Source: Monocercomonoides exilis (taxonomy: Eukaryota; Preaxostyla; Oxymonadida; Polymastigidae). From it: 64,000 bases of DNA. The translations under genes were made by a program, and so were the position numbers. Positions 10,710 through 21,600 of this stretch are shown in pieces. Each line of letters opens with the position of its first letter. Position 1 is the stretch's first letter. The notes beneath the pieces were generated by a model, which made no database searches, had not been told where the DNA came from, and saw only the letters and a program-made list of their open reading frames with translations. The stretch is from positions 922,501 to 986,500 of the forward strand of contig LSRY02000039.1 of assembly GCA_001643675.2 (NCBI GenBank), in the 5' to 3' direction.

Positions 10710-12192
10710 ATGCTTCAAAGCTCTTCACCAGAAAAGTTTTTTGGTTTGATTCTTTCAAATGAAATATAAATATAATAATCTTTTATCCATTTCTCATTTT
10801 TTTGAAATGATGAACTGAAGATTTGTTTCATAAATTGAATCATTTCAGAGATCTTGAACAAAAACAGATAACATGCGAAATGATTGAAGTGATAACAAAG
10901 ATGGACAGAAAAGAGCTAAACTTTATTTTTGAAAAAGGCTTATATAATAACATTTATATGATGACTGAAGAAAAAAAAATATCAATTGAAAATGCCATTT
11001 ATTTGTTGAAACAAATTGGGTATAACAAGACTCTGAAGAACAGTAGTGATGATTCTTTTAGAAAGTGTTCATTAAAAAAAAGATTGGGGAAGATGATAAT
11101 TGAGGAAGAAATGAAAATTGAAGAAAAAAACGAAAACTTATTAATTGATCTGTGTGATTGTTATTTGATGAATTATCCTATCATTTGTTATGGAAAAATT
11201 CCGAAGAAAATGCTTTCAATTTTGGTATGTTATCTTGTAAAATCTGCATCAAAAAAGGAAGATAAAGAGGAAGCACAAGAAGAAGTTGAACTGGCATTAC
11301 TGACTTTGAGCAATATTTGGAAATATGTGGTATGCCTTTATTTTTTTTCTTAAATATTTTTTTCAAACGAATGCCAATACGAATATCAAAAAAGAAAGAA
11401 AGAAAAGATCAGCATCTGAACGAGATCAAAGAAGTTATCAAATTCCATCAGGTGCATCGCAACTTAACACGACTTGCTTATCAATCTGCTTGGAAGTTAT
11501 TGATCAATAGATTAAACGAAGACAAAAGTTTGGAAGATATGATTGTGAATGAGCTTCATTTTGCGAGAGAAGCGAAGGGAGAATTGATTGAGCTTGAAAT
11601 GACGATGAATTTGATAAAACAAAATGGAGACGATGAAAAAGGAAAGGAGGGAAAGAGGGACATTTGCAATTTGATATCCGAATGGCTTGATTCTATTTAT
11701 TGGTATTTCTATTCTGCAAAGATTAAGACAGAAGAAAATGTGAAATTGCTTGATTGCATTATCAGTCTATGCAAAAAGTCAATGAATCTTGGAAACGGAT
11801 TATCTGAAAACAGCTATTATTATGTTGGAGACATTATGGAAACAGATGGTGTGAGTGTTGATGATGTGTTGAAAAGTGATGCCATCAAATACTTCATGAA
11901 TGAAACCCAACAGTCAACTTTGGTGGATGATGTTATTTCACCTTGCATGCGCTTCTTCAAATTAATATCAAAATGGTTGAACAAGGGAAGGAAAAATGAA
12001 ATCAGAGAAGATTTTATAGAAGAAATTTCAGGAGAAATTGAAATTTCAGAATGGAAATGGTTGAAAAAAAAAGTGATAGAAACACTGGAAGAAGAAGGAT
12101 ATGAAGATATTTTAATGAGCTTTTCTGGCTCAATTGTATTGAGATCGCGTGGATCAAACAAAGGTGTAGAAAATTATGTTATTTGTTGTTGA
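10710..12192 (+). CDS. Lineage-specific helical family protein, copy 1
   Basis: Spliced gene, exons 10710-10743, 10821-11329 and 11395-12192, all in phase, 446 aa. The micro-first exon encodes MLQSSSPEKFF; its counterpart in copy 2 has the same length (34 nt) and phase. The protein aligns end to end with the copies at 39.9, 57.7 and 59.4 kb. Shared landmarks are SIENAIYLLKQIGY, LLIDLCDCYL, NEIKEVIKFHQVHRNL, VNELHFAREA and the C-terminal ETLEEEGYEDI. It is predicted to be almost all alpha-helix, with no signal peptide or membrane span. I know this family only as abundant uncharacterised proteins in Monocercomonoides, so no function is given. Introns are 77 and 65 nt. The second acceptor (AAAAAAG) is poor but is the only phase-consistent choice. 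Confidence 0.85.
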
Positions 12193-13125
12193 ATGCAAAA
12201 TTCTTTTTCATTTCTTAATAAAGCAGACCACTGACGAATGCCATTAGCTTTCCAATTTCAATCTGTTTTGAAACAAAATTTTCTAAAAAAATAAAATTTT
12301 AAACTTTTTAGAAATGTTAAACTTCTCTTCAAAATTGGAATTAAAAGCTAAAAAAGAAACTTCGAATAAAAAGAATAATAGCCATTTAATATGAACAGAT
12401 GCATCGTTGAAGATAAATGCATGATTTTAAGGAAAACGTACCATTTCCTAAGATTCACTCAATTTCTTTAATTAAAGAAAAGAAAAAAAATGTCAGATTT
12501 ATGATCAGGCTCATTATTGTTCTCACTTGAAAAAATGATCTCTTTTAGCGTTATCATTTTATTGTTTTGAACATCGAATTGGATCAAATTGTTTCTGTCT
12601 GTTCAAAAATATAATTGGTATTCTCATTATCACCGAAAAAACTGGAAAAAGAGTTTTATCTTCCATTCCTCAAGCTGAATAAATGGATTAGCTCAACAAA
12701 TGAGCTTTTCTCACTTTGCAATCGAGATGAATTCACAGCTCATCTTCATTAGTGAGCTTCACAGTTGAAATTTTCATATATAATTACTACGAAGTTAAAA
12801 TATTGAAATGATACTTATTTCTGTGGAGTGTAATTTCAAACATTTCATTTATATTAGATTTAAATTATTTATAAAAAGTGCTCCAATGAAACAAAAACAT
12901 AACAGTTCGATATGAATGTAATTATCAAAGCAGATTAATTTTTTATAATTTTTATTTTTGTAAACAAAAAAATTTGATACCTTTTTGTATTTTTTCAATC
13001 TATATCCATGTGCCCTGTGTGTAAATTTTAAACATCTTATTCAAGAGAAATGTATTTGAATATGTGATGATGTTTATTATTTCGGAGAATTAGTAAACCA
13101 TATTATTTTACTGCTTGTTAATATC
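12193..13125. other. Intergenic, AT-rich, nothing recognised
   Basis: Only short frames and homopolymer runs. It contains the 3' flank of family copy 1 and the 5' flank of the peroxiredoxin gene. No TATA-like or repeat element stands out from the base composition. Confidence 0.6.
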
Positions 13126-13629
13126 ATGGAAGTTAAAATTGGAGAAAAACCTTCAGATTTTTCTTTGCCCGATGCCGAAGGTAACCCAATAAGTTTTTAT
13201 TCAAAGCTTGGCAAAGGGCCCGTAGTAGTATTTTTTTATCCAAAAGACGACTCGCATGTTTGCACAAAGGAAGCTTGCTCTTTTCGAGACAATTATGTGA
13301 AATTTTGCGATTATGGAGCTGTTGTCATTGGAATAAGTTCTGATTCAGTAGAATCACATCGTAAATTTATTGAAAAATACAAACTAAATTTCATTTTACT
13401 TTCTGATTTGGAAGGAAAAATTAGGAAACAGTGGAAGGTGCCACGAGCATTATTTCTCCCGGGCCGCGTTACGTATGTGTTTGACAAAGATGGCATATGC
13501 AGATACAAGCATGAAGGAGTTATGCAAGATATTGCTCATGTTGAAGGAGCATTGGATATTGTGAAGAACATTTCTTCATCCAGTTCAAAAATTGAAGAAG
13601 CAACATCTTCCTCTTCAACTCCTTCGTAG
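13126..13629 (+). CDS. Peroxiredoxin, BCP/PrxQ type (thiol peroxidase)
   Basis: Intronless, 167 aa, starting at ATG 13126. This is the AhpC/TSA fold of the BCP subfamily: FSLPDAEGNPISF near residue 17, VVVFFYPKDDSHVCTKEACS at residues 33-52, then GISSDSVESHRKFIEKY. The peroxidatic Cys is at about residue 46 and the likely resolving Cys at about 51, the CxxxxC spacing of atypical 2-Cys BCP enzymes. Such enzymes reduce H2O2 and organic peroxides using thioredoxin. No targeting peptide is visible, so a cytosolic location is inferred, which would suit an anaerobe without classical mitochondria. The usual Pro of the TPxCT motif is not conserved here (SHVCT). The last 20 or so residues are a Ser/Glu tail absent from bacterial BCP. 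Bacterial-type subfamily plus lack of introns is compatible with lateral acquisition, but this is not shown. Confidence 0.92.
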   Translation: MEVKIGEKPSDFSLPDAEGNPISFYSKLGKGPVVVFFYPKDDSHVCTKEACSFRDNYVKFCDYGAVVIGISSDSVESHRKFIEKYKLNFILLSDLEGKIRKQWKVPRALFLPGRVTYVFDKDGICRYKHEGVMQDIAHVEGALDIVKNISSSSSKIEEATSSSSTPS

Positions 13630-14022
13630 ACCATTTCGCTTTGGGATTTATTATCTGCGTTTTTGTTTATATTTTGGAGTTATTTGCCGAATTGATTTAA
13701 AATTTATCGTTTTCCGTTTATATGTCTTTTTCCGTTAGAAGAATATAGGTTTTAGAAAGTCTTAATTTTGTTTGTTCGTTGAAAAAATATTTTTTTAACA
13801 TTTGTGTTATTTTCTTTATTTTATTTGTTATTACAATTGTTTTATTTTATAGAAATTTATTTTTTCATCAATATAATTTTTCGAAAGCGTTAATATTTAT
13901 ATAAAAAAATTCTTATTTTTTATTATTTTTGTTTTAAAACCAACTTTTTGATAATTATTACATGACAAATTAATAAATTATCGAAGATTTTCATTCAAAA
14001 ATCAAAAGAATGGTCAAGATCG
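13630..14022. other. Short intergenic gap, AT-rich
   Basis: 393 bp between the peroxiredoxin stop and the RNase Z start. T-rich directly after the stop codon; no gene. Confidence 0.6.
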
Positions 14023-15367
14023 ATGCGCTTGATTTTTCTTGGGACAACGTACGCTATTTACTGTTTTATGAAATAAACAAATGATTTTTTTAATTTTTAT
14101 CTGTGTATTTATAATACTTTTTGATGAATTAGATCGTCGAGTCCCTCTTTAAAGAGGAACACCAGCGCAACGATACTTCAATTCCATGATAATAAAATCT
14201 GGCTGTTTGATTGCGGTGAAGGCACACAAAGAGAATTCTTGAGATATCCAGGGATTTCACTTTCAGATGTAGATGCGATATTTATCACCCATCTTCATGG
14301 AGACCATGTCTATGGTTTATTTGGTCTGCTCTGCTCATTGTCACTTCATCATCGGACAACTCCTGTTGATTTGGTGGGGCCAATCGGTTTAAAGGCAATG
14401 CTTGAGGTTGTTGCACCTTTAACCGATATGAAAATAAGTTATCCGTTAAACGTTATTGAATTGGTATGAAAAAACCTATTTTTTTTGAGTGTGAATAATG
14501 TTTGTTAGCCAGGTCATATGGAAACTCACATCTCTGGTCCTGGAAGTGATATGAGCATGCAGTTATTCCACGTTAGAAATCGTGACGTCAATGTTGTTGC
14601 ATATCCACTTTCACATACAGTTCGTTCATTTGGGTATTATGTAGATGTACCTGTATTCCAATATGTTTTTAGTCCAGTGCTTGCACATCAATTAAATGTT
14701 CCAAGTGGTGAATTGTGGGAATATTTGCAAAGAGGCGAATCAGTTCAGTTTTTTATTCCAACGCCAAAGCCGCCATTTCAGTATTTGAACGTTGTTCATC
14801 CATTTCAAGTCTATGATATTCAACCTGCTTATGTTAAAGATCCTCTTAAATCTCAAAGTTTGCAGTTATTTTGTTTATATTTTTAGCTTATTTATCATTT
14901 TTTAAATTTCATTTCGATGAAAAAATTCCACCCCTCCACTCCCCACCAAAAGTGATACAGAAGAGGCATCGTATATTGCTTTGTGGAGATTGCTGCTCGG
15001 GATACGGGCGTGCTGCGGGGACTTGGAGGTTCAAAGGGATGGGGGGTCGGTCAGGGGAAGGGATGGCGTGGATGCAGGAGAAAGAGAGGGAGATGAAGGA
15101 GAGAGAGGCGGAAGAAGAGAAAAAAAGAGAAGAAGAGTGGAAGAAGAAGAATGCAGAAACTGTGAAAAATGAAGGGAATGCGAAAGAAAGCGAAGGCGTC
15201 ATTCTTCCTTCTTCGTCTGCATTGTCTGCATCGGCTCCTTCATTTTCTATGTCGTCGTCGTCATCATCATCATCATCAACTTCTGATGTTACTCCAAATG
15301 AATCTCTTAGCGATAAAGTCTCAACGATTTCAATCAGCAACACATCTTCATCTCCTTCATCTTCGCT

Positions 15368-15400
<33 letters not shown>

Positions 15401-16284
15401 TTCATCTTCTTCTTCTTCTTCTCTCACATTATTAACTGTGGATGTACCTGTATTCATTCCTTCCTCTGCCCGTTCATCATCATCATCATCTTCTTCTTCT
15501 TCCTCTTCTTCATCTGCTCCTCCACCTGCCCCATCGCCATCAACAGCCTCACACGTGGACATTCCATCGCCTCATCTCGATACTAACATCAACACAAACA
15601 CAAATACAATCAATGAAAATATCACTCAACAAAAGGATAATCTTGAAAAGCAGCCATTGAATTCTTCTTCTACTTCTTCTTCCTCTTCTTCTTCTTCTCC
15701 TGTTGCGCTTTCAACTGCATCTATCTCTTTCCTTCCGGCATCTCTATCACAAAATAAACCTTCTTCTTTTTCTTCCTCTTCCTCTTCCTCCTCTCAATCC
15801 GAAGAGATCGTTGGAATCGGCGATGAAGGCGACTGGCAGCGTGTGGCCGAGCAGCTGACAGGGAGAGTGGATACACTCATTCACGAGTCCACATTTGCAG
15901 CAGAGTTTGTGGAGATGGCGTGGAAGTGGGGCCATTCAACTGCTGTTGATGCTGCCAAGAGAGCGGTGGGACTGAAGGTGAATAGACTGGTGCTGACACA
16001 TTTCTCGTGTGTTTTGTTATAAATTATAAATTATTTATTATGATTATTATTTTATTTATTTTTATTTCTTTTAATTTTAATTTAATTTCCCCCCCCCCAT
16101 GTTCAATATCATATGTCATACAACTTTCAGAAAGAGGTATTTTGAGAGAGACGAAAACGGACTGCGTGTTCTTGACGAGCAGGCGAATGCTGTTGTGAAG
16201 GAAGCGGCGCAGCAATCGAATCCTCCAAAGGCTCCGATCGAAGTTGTCTTGGCTTATGAGGGTCTTGTGCTGCCGCTGAATTAA
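14023..16284 (+). CDS. Ribonuclease Z (tRNA 3' processing), with a large Ser-rich insertion
   Basis: Five exons, 14023-14048, 14133-14463, 14509-14857, 14953-16006 and 16131-16284, in phase, 637 aa. The enzyme cuts 3' trailers from pre-tRNAs. Motifs come in the expected order for a metallo-beta-lactamase RNase Z: start MRLIFLGTTSSSPS; DCGEGTQRE; metal motif THLHGDHVYGL; YPLSHTVRSFGY; LLCGDC; then HESTFAAE and LTHFSKRY near the C terminus. The start was set by the join, which yields the FLGT motif; an earlier ATG at 14010 gives the wrong frame. The short (ElaC-like) form is normally about 300-350 aa. Here about 280 residues, rich in Ser, Pro, Glu and Asn, are inserted between the GDC and HEST motifs, in a loop away from the metal ligands. 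All metal ligands I can check are present, so the enzyme is probably active. Confidence 0.93.
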
Positions 16285-16699
16285 TGATTGTTTTAAGATG
16301 AAGAAAATTTAATGTGTATTTTGAATGTTTGGGGAGAAATGCATTTACAGATGAGCGATTTTATTTTATACCTTTTGGGTAATTTTTTTTAATTACACTC
16401 TTTTTTAGGACAAGAGTAATTTTTTCGAATAATCAATAAAAGAGTGTACAGAACTAAATATTGTTATGGAGTTTGATCAAACGAGTTAAATATGAGTTTT
16501 CATTTTTTTGGTTGAGATAATCGAAGTTCCAAATTAAATTTTTTTAAAACAATCTTCATTGAAACAAAAGAAGATGAATTAAATATACTTTTTTAAATTT
16601 CTGCGGGAACATGTTTTGCTAATGTTTTCACTTTACTAACCTAAAAAAGTATAAATCCTCGCAAAAATCTGGAACTTTGTCATTCAAAAATTGAAAGCA

Positions 16700-17118
16700 A
16701 TGTTGTTTGTTTATCTTTAAATTTTTTATAATTTAAATCTTTTCCCCTGCATCAACTTGATTTCAGCTCTGACAAAAGCAATTCTGAAAAAGCAAAAGAC
16801 TCAATGAAAGATGCAGCAAGCTACAGCAAGGACGCAATGAAGGAGAGTGCACATGAGACAAAGGAGAACGTGAAGGATGCAGCACACAACACAAAGGAAA
16901 ACATGAAAGACGCTGCTCACAACGCAAAGGAGAACGTTAAGGGAGCCATGCATACAGCAGGGGATAAAATGAAAGAAATGGGTCACAACATCCGCGAAAA
17001 AGCTGGAGAAATGATGGATAAAGTTTCTGAAGGAGCTCATAAGGCTGGAGAGAAAATGAAGCCAGAAGAACCTGGAATGATGGACAAAGTTAAGGATGCT
17101 GTTGGACTTGGACATTAG
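16700..17118 (+). CDS. Small amphipathic repeat protein, LEA/CsbD-like
   Basis: Two exons, 16700-16704 and 16767-17118 (intron donor GTTTGT), giving about 118 aa. The start M-F-S-D-K is inferred from the join; the micro-exon of five bases is the weak part. The body is a degenerate 11-13 residue repeat of the type AHNTKENMKDA and AHETKENVKDA, rich in Lys, Ala, Glu, Asp and Met with no Cys, followed by MMDKVSEGAHKAGEKM. This is the pattern of group 3 LEA and stress-associated amphipathic helix proteins, which bind membranes or stay disordered until drying. It matches by composition and periodicity only, so orthology is not claimed. Confidence 0.7.
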
Positions 17119-17322
17119 TCATTTGAGAATGAGCCAGATGTGCAATCTGTTATAGGCTCATTTCCTTAATATATGTATATTTGTTTCTTTTGTGCAATTT
17201 TCTGTTTGAAGAATCCTTTCGAAAAACAATCTGTTCCATTTTTCAATATACTGTTATTTTTTTTTCAAAATTAAAAAAAAAGAAAAAGAAATTACTTAAA
17301 ATAACAAAGTAGAACATAACAT

Positions 17323-18644
17323 TTACAAAGTTGATACATCTGAAATTATCCAAGAGAGGGACGTTTCAGATTTTGATTTTTGAAAGCGTGATTTTTCGAT
17401 TTTCCCCATCTTTTTAAGAACAATTTTTGTATTTGCAACTCTTACAAGCATTCCACATCGAACATTCTTTGGGATATGCTTAACATAAACGGGCTGTTGC
17501 TTTCCATTAACATAGAATGATAACCTCTTCTTTTTCATATCAATTTCACAACCAATTGTATCATTCAAAGAAAAAGGCTTATTCACTTTCATTGACTCTA
17601 CACTTGTTGAAACATTTCCCGTTGAAGAATATCTGCATATCATGCTTCTCATTAAATGCAAAAGTGGACTCATGGGCATGCTCCCCGAACTTGGCAATCT
17701 TTTATAAACATGCGGAGGAAAACTTGATAATGGAGGCAATGAAATCGTGGAATTACTTTTCTTTTTCTTGCCTTTGCTATTTTTTGGAAGTGTTTCAGTT
17801 CGTAGAATAAAAATTGAGCTAGCCACAGAGTTGCATTCCTTTATTTCAAACTCAATATACCAAATATCTTTGTTGATCAATTTGTTAATTAAGGCCAAAA
17901 ACGATCCATTTGCAAAAGTAGTTGCTTCTCGTTTATTTATCGATGCACGCAAAGCTATATGCTCAGTATACAATTTGTATTCTTTTGCGATAATTGGTTA
18001 AAGTGGAAAACAAACATATAATCAGTTCTTAAATTTTTAAAAAAGAAAAGCAAAAATTCTCAAACTTTTCACATCTTTCAATAACTTTCGATCATCCTTT
18101 TTTGACTTGAATAATTCACTTTTCAAATTAGGCTCGGTGTCCGTTTTCTCTGATGAGCGAGGAGAAGAAGATGAATTTTCTTTTTCATTGCATATTTCTT
18201 CATTTCTTTCATAAATAAAATTTGAATGATGCTTGCTCAATGGTAACCAATCAATTTTATTTGATTTTGTTTGACTTTCTCCAATAAAGCTCATTGGTTG
18301 ATTTTCTAATTTCGTTTCAAATAAATTTTTTTGGAAAAAAAAGCCAAACCAATGAATGATTTCAAATCATGAACAACCCCCGATGATTGACTTGATGAAA
18401 ACTTACAAAGGCTCTTAACAATATTCTCAAAAGTGGACGTATCACTTTCAAGAATAATACATCTCAAAAATACTCCAATATGCTTAAAAAGCGATAACAA
18501 AGCGTTCAACTCATTTTCTGAAAAGCCATCAGTCACTAATCCAAGCACATTGAAAAGACTATCGCGAGATAAAAAAATTGGCTCTCCAGGAAGTCGAAGT
18601 CTATATTTTCTATGTTTGTCAGGAGAACATAAAACTTGAGACAT
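17323..18644 (-). CDS. SPRY/B30.2-like domain protein
   Basis: Three exons on minus, 18644-18350, 18305-18066 and 17981-17323, in phase, 397 aa. The N-terminal half has a helical segment (FSENELNALLSLFKHIGVF) and a charged Ser/Glu/Lys linker. Exon 3 carries a SPRY-like region. It opens with HIALRASINKREATTFANG and IWYIEFEI, passes a Ser/Lys insertion, and ends with DTIGCEIDMKKKRLSFYVNG and VRCGMLVRVANTKIVL, the typical SPRY C-terminal strands. SPRY domains bind partner proteins. No enzymatic domain is visible. The start at 18644 leaves only 28 bp to the ATG of the divergent giant gene at 18673, so the two may share a promoter. The shorter intron (44 nt) lies at 18349-18306. Confidence 0.78.
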
Positions 18645-18672
18645 TAATGATCTATCCCAGTACAATTCAGTT

Positions 18673-21600
18673 ATGTTTGATTTTCAAGGGAATGGTTTTT
18701 TAACTTGGGAAGAATTAAGTTTTTTTTTCGAAATTCTTCAGTTTCCATCTACTCCCCTTGATCAAATTAAAAATTGGTCTGGAGCAAATGAGAAAGATGC
18801 TCCTGGTTTAAATTATGAGCAATGGAAACATCTTTTACACAATCATCAGTTTAAACAGTTTGCTCCATACTGAAAATTTGATGAACGATATTGCTTATTT
18901 TTATACATTTGATTAAAATATGCATTGATAAGTTTTCTTGATAGTAGTGGAGAAAATTCACAATTTGAAAAGATACTATCTTTGGAAGCGGTTTTGAATT
19001 TATGCGTGTCACAAGGATTGAGGTTTTGTGTTTTTATTTTTGAATAATTGATTTTATTTGCAATTATACAAAAATTTTGTTTACAGCATGGCAATGTTAA
19101 ATAAGTATTACACAACATTCACATTATTTGAAGCCGGGGGAACAGGAGTGAACATTGAAAAAGAAAGCGAACTTGCAAGATTACTTCGAGTATCCTGTTT
19201 TCTTTTTAACTGCTTGGTCATAAGAAGAGATTATTTTTTTTTTTCTGTTCTAAATCAATAATTAAAAATAATTCTCATTCAAAAAGCTTTGCAATCGTGT
19301 TGTATCACCAAAGCGTCTTGAAGACTTTCTTTCAACTCTTTCATTGGATCCTCGTTCGTCTCGTCCAAAGATGCTTCGACTGTCTGATTTTTTCGATCTG
19401 TTGCAGCTGACAATTCCAATTCCAGACTTCGAATCGTTGCGCTTGCAAGAAAAAGAGCAAGACAAGCTGAAGGAAGGCGGAAAAGTGCACGGACCAGCGA
19501 AGCCGTCAGACACGCGGAGCATGAAAGAATTGCTGCAGTTTCTGGACGATGAGTACGAGAAGGAGGTGGTGGAGGAGACGTCTCGTCTGGTGGTCGCGGA
19601 GATGGGGCGGAATCAGAAACAAGGGCGAATGAGAAGAGGGGCATTTGGGCGGGGCTCGATGCCTTTTGGGGAACAGAAGCAGCGTTTGCTTTCAGTCGAT
19701 GAAGAAACACGTTCTATTTCTTCTTCTTCTTCTTCTTCTTCCACTTCTCAAAATGAAACAAACAAGTCAATTATGGATGGAAAGGGGGAAGGAGGAGGAG
19801 GAGAAGGGAAAGAGATGGTTGTTTCATTCGTGAGGCACCATAGCCCGTCAGAACAGCAAAGTCCGATGTCTGCCAGCACATTCAGTTTATCTTCACCTTT
19901 TTCTCCTTCTTTTTCGCCTTCTTCTTCTTCTTCTTTGCCTTCTTCGGCAGAAGAGCAGCAAGAACAGCAAAAGCTGCTGAATAATCACCCATCCACGCTC
20001 CACCTCCGCCCATCTTCTGCCTCTTCCTGTCTGACTTCATCTCCCACCTCGTCTTTTCCTTCCTCCTCTTTCTCTTCTTCTTCTTCTTCTTCTTCCTCCT
20101 CCTCCTCCTTTTCTTCTTCTTCTCCTTCCCCTTCTCCGCCCCGCCGACCAGCCACAGGTGTATCACGGCGTCTGTATCGCCCTCCATCAGAAGAAGAAGG
20201 CGACCCGCCGCGGAAGCACCGCATTCGGCGAAAAGAAGATGCGTTTGTGTTTGCCGATCCGAATGTGACGTATGGGCTGGAGAGGACAGAAGAGGAGATC
20301 TTCACAGAGCAGCTGAATTGTGTCATGCCGAACCCGAAGCTGCTGCGGACGGGGACGTTTCCACACGAAATACCCGCACTCCCGGCGCATCTGCGATATG
20401 ACGATGTTGATGAGGAGAGGGCGATGGCGAAGCTGATTAGGAGAGAAGGGCTGGTTCCGCCTTCAGATGAGAAGCCGAAGGTGTGTGATGAAGAAGAGCG
20501 AAGAATGATTTTTATTTTTATTTTTATTTTTATTTTTTTTTTTTTGTGATTATTTTGTTAGAAAATAAGAGAGAGATTATATTTTTGAGTCATATCTTTT
20601 GATGGATAAACTTAAAGATTATAAACTTTTTTATGTGTATTTTTTTTTCATATAATGATGCATTTCTCTCATATTTCTCTTCAAATATTTTCAATCTCTT
20701 CCTTTATTTTTAATCTATTTTATTTCACTCACACATCAATCCTCATGCATTAATTTTTCAGAGCACTCTTCTAGTCACCACCTTTGATCGCCTCTTCACA
20801 AAGCCCAAGCCGTTTGAACCGCCCACGCCAACATCTTCTTCAGTGTTTCGGGAGCTGCATGGCGAGAAGATTATCGAAAGCAAGTTTGTTCTGCCGACAG
20901 AAGTGGCAGCGGAGAAGAGGAAGCAACGAGAAAGGGAGGAGGCGAAGGAGGAAGAAGAGAGGAAAAGAAGAGAAGTGGAGAGGGAGAAGGAGAGGAAGAG
21001 AGGGAGAGAATACTCGTCCCGCTCGGCTGCTCTGTTCTCTTCTGACCCTTTTGCTGCTTTTCCTTCTTCTTCCTCACCATACTCTTCCTCTTCTGCTGCT
21101 GCTTATCCTTCCTATTCGTCTTATCCATCTTATTTGCATTCATCTTCTGCCTCTCCGTCTGCTTTGCATCGAAGCTACACTCGTTCTAACTCACCAGCCT
21201 CATCTGATGCAACAGTTGCTTCTTCTTCTTCTCTTCGCCCTCACTCCGCATCACCCACACGCACACGAAACATCTTCTCTTTCACTCAAAATAATCCTTC
21301 TTCTTCTAATTCATCTTCTTCTTCCTCTTCTTCATATCCCATTTCTCCAGCATTGGAACTGTCTTTGAGTCGGATGCGAGCAGCAGCAGCTACAACAGTA
21401 AGGCCATTGAGAGAAGAAGAAGAAGAAGAAGAAGACGGAGGAAGAGGAGGAGGTGGAGGTGGAGGAGCAAGAGAAGGGAAAAGGAGAGGAGAGGGGAGAA
21501 GGGAAGGCAAAGCAGCGAATCTGCTGCAGGAGAGTCTGATGCTGTTCCACCGGCAGCTGAAGGAGAGGGAGAGGCGGGCGAAGGAGAAGGAGAGGAGGGA

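Noticed and set aside
14010-14023. Alternative RNase Z start at the ATG at 14010
   Set aside because: Its frame does not join to exon 2 in phase and lacks the FLGT motif; ATG 14023 gives both.
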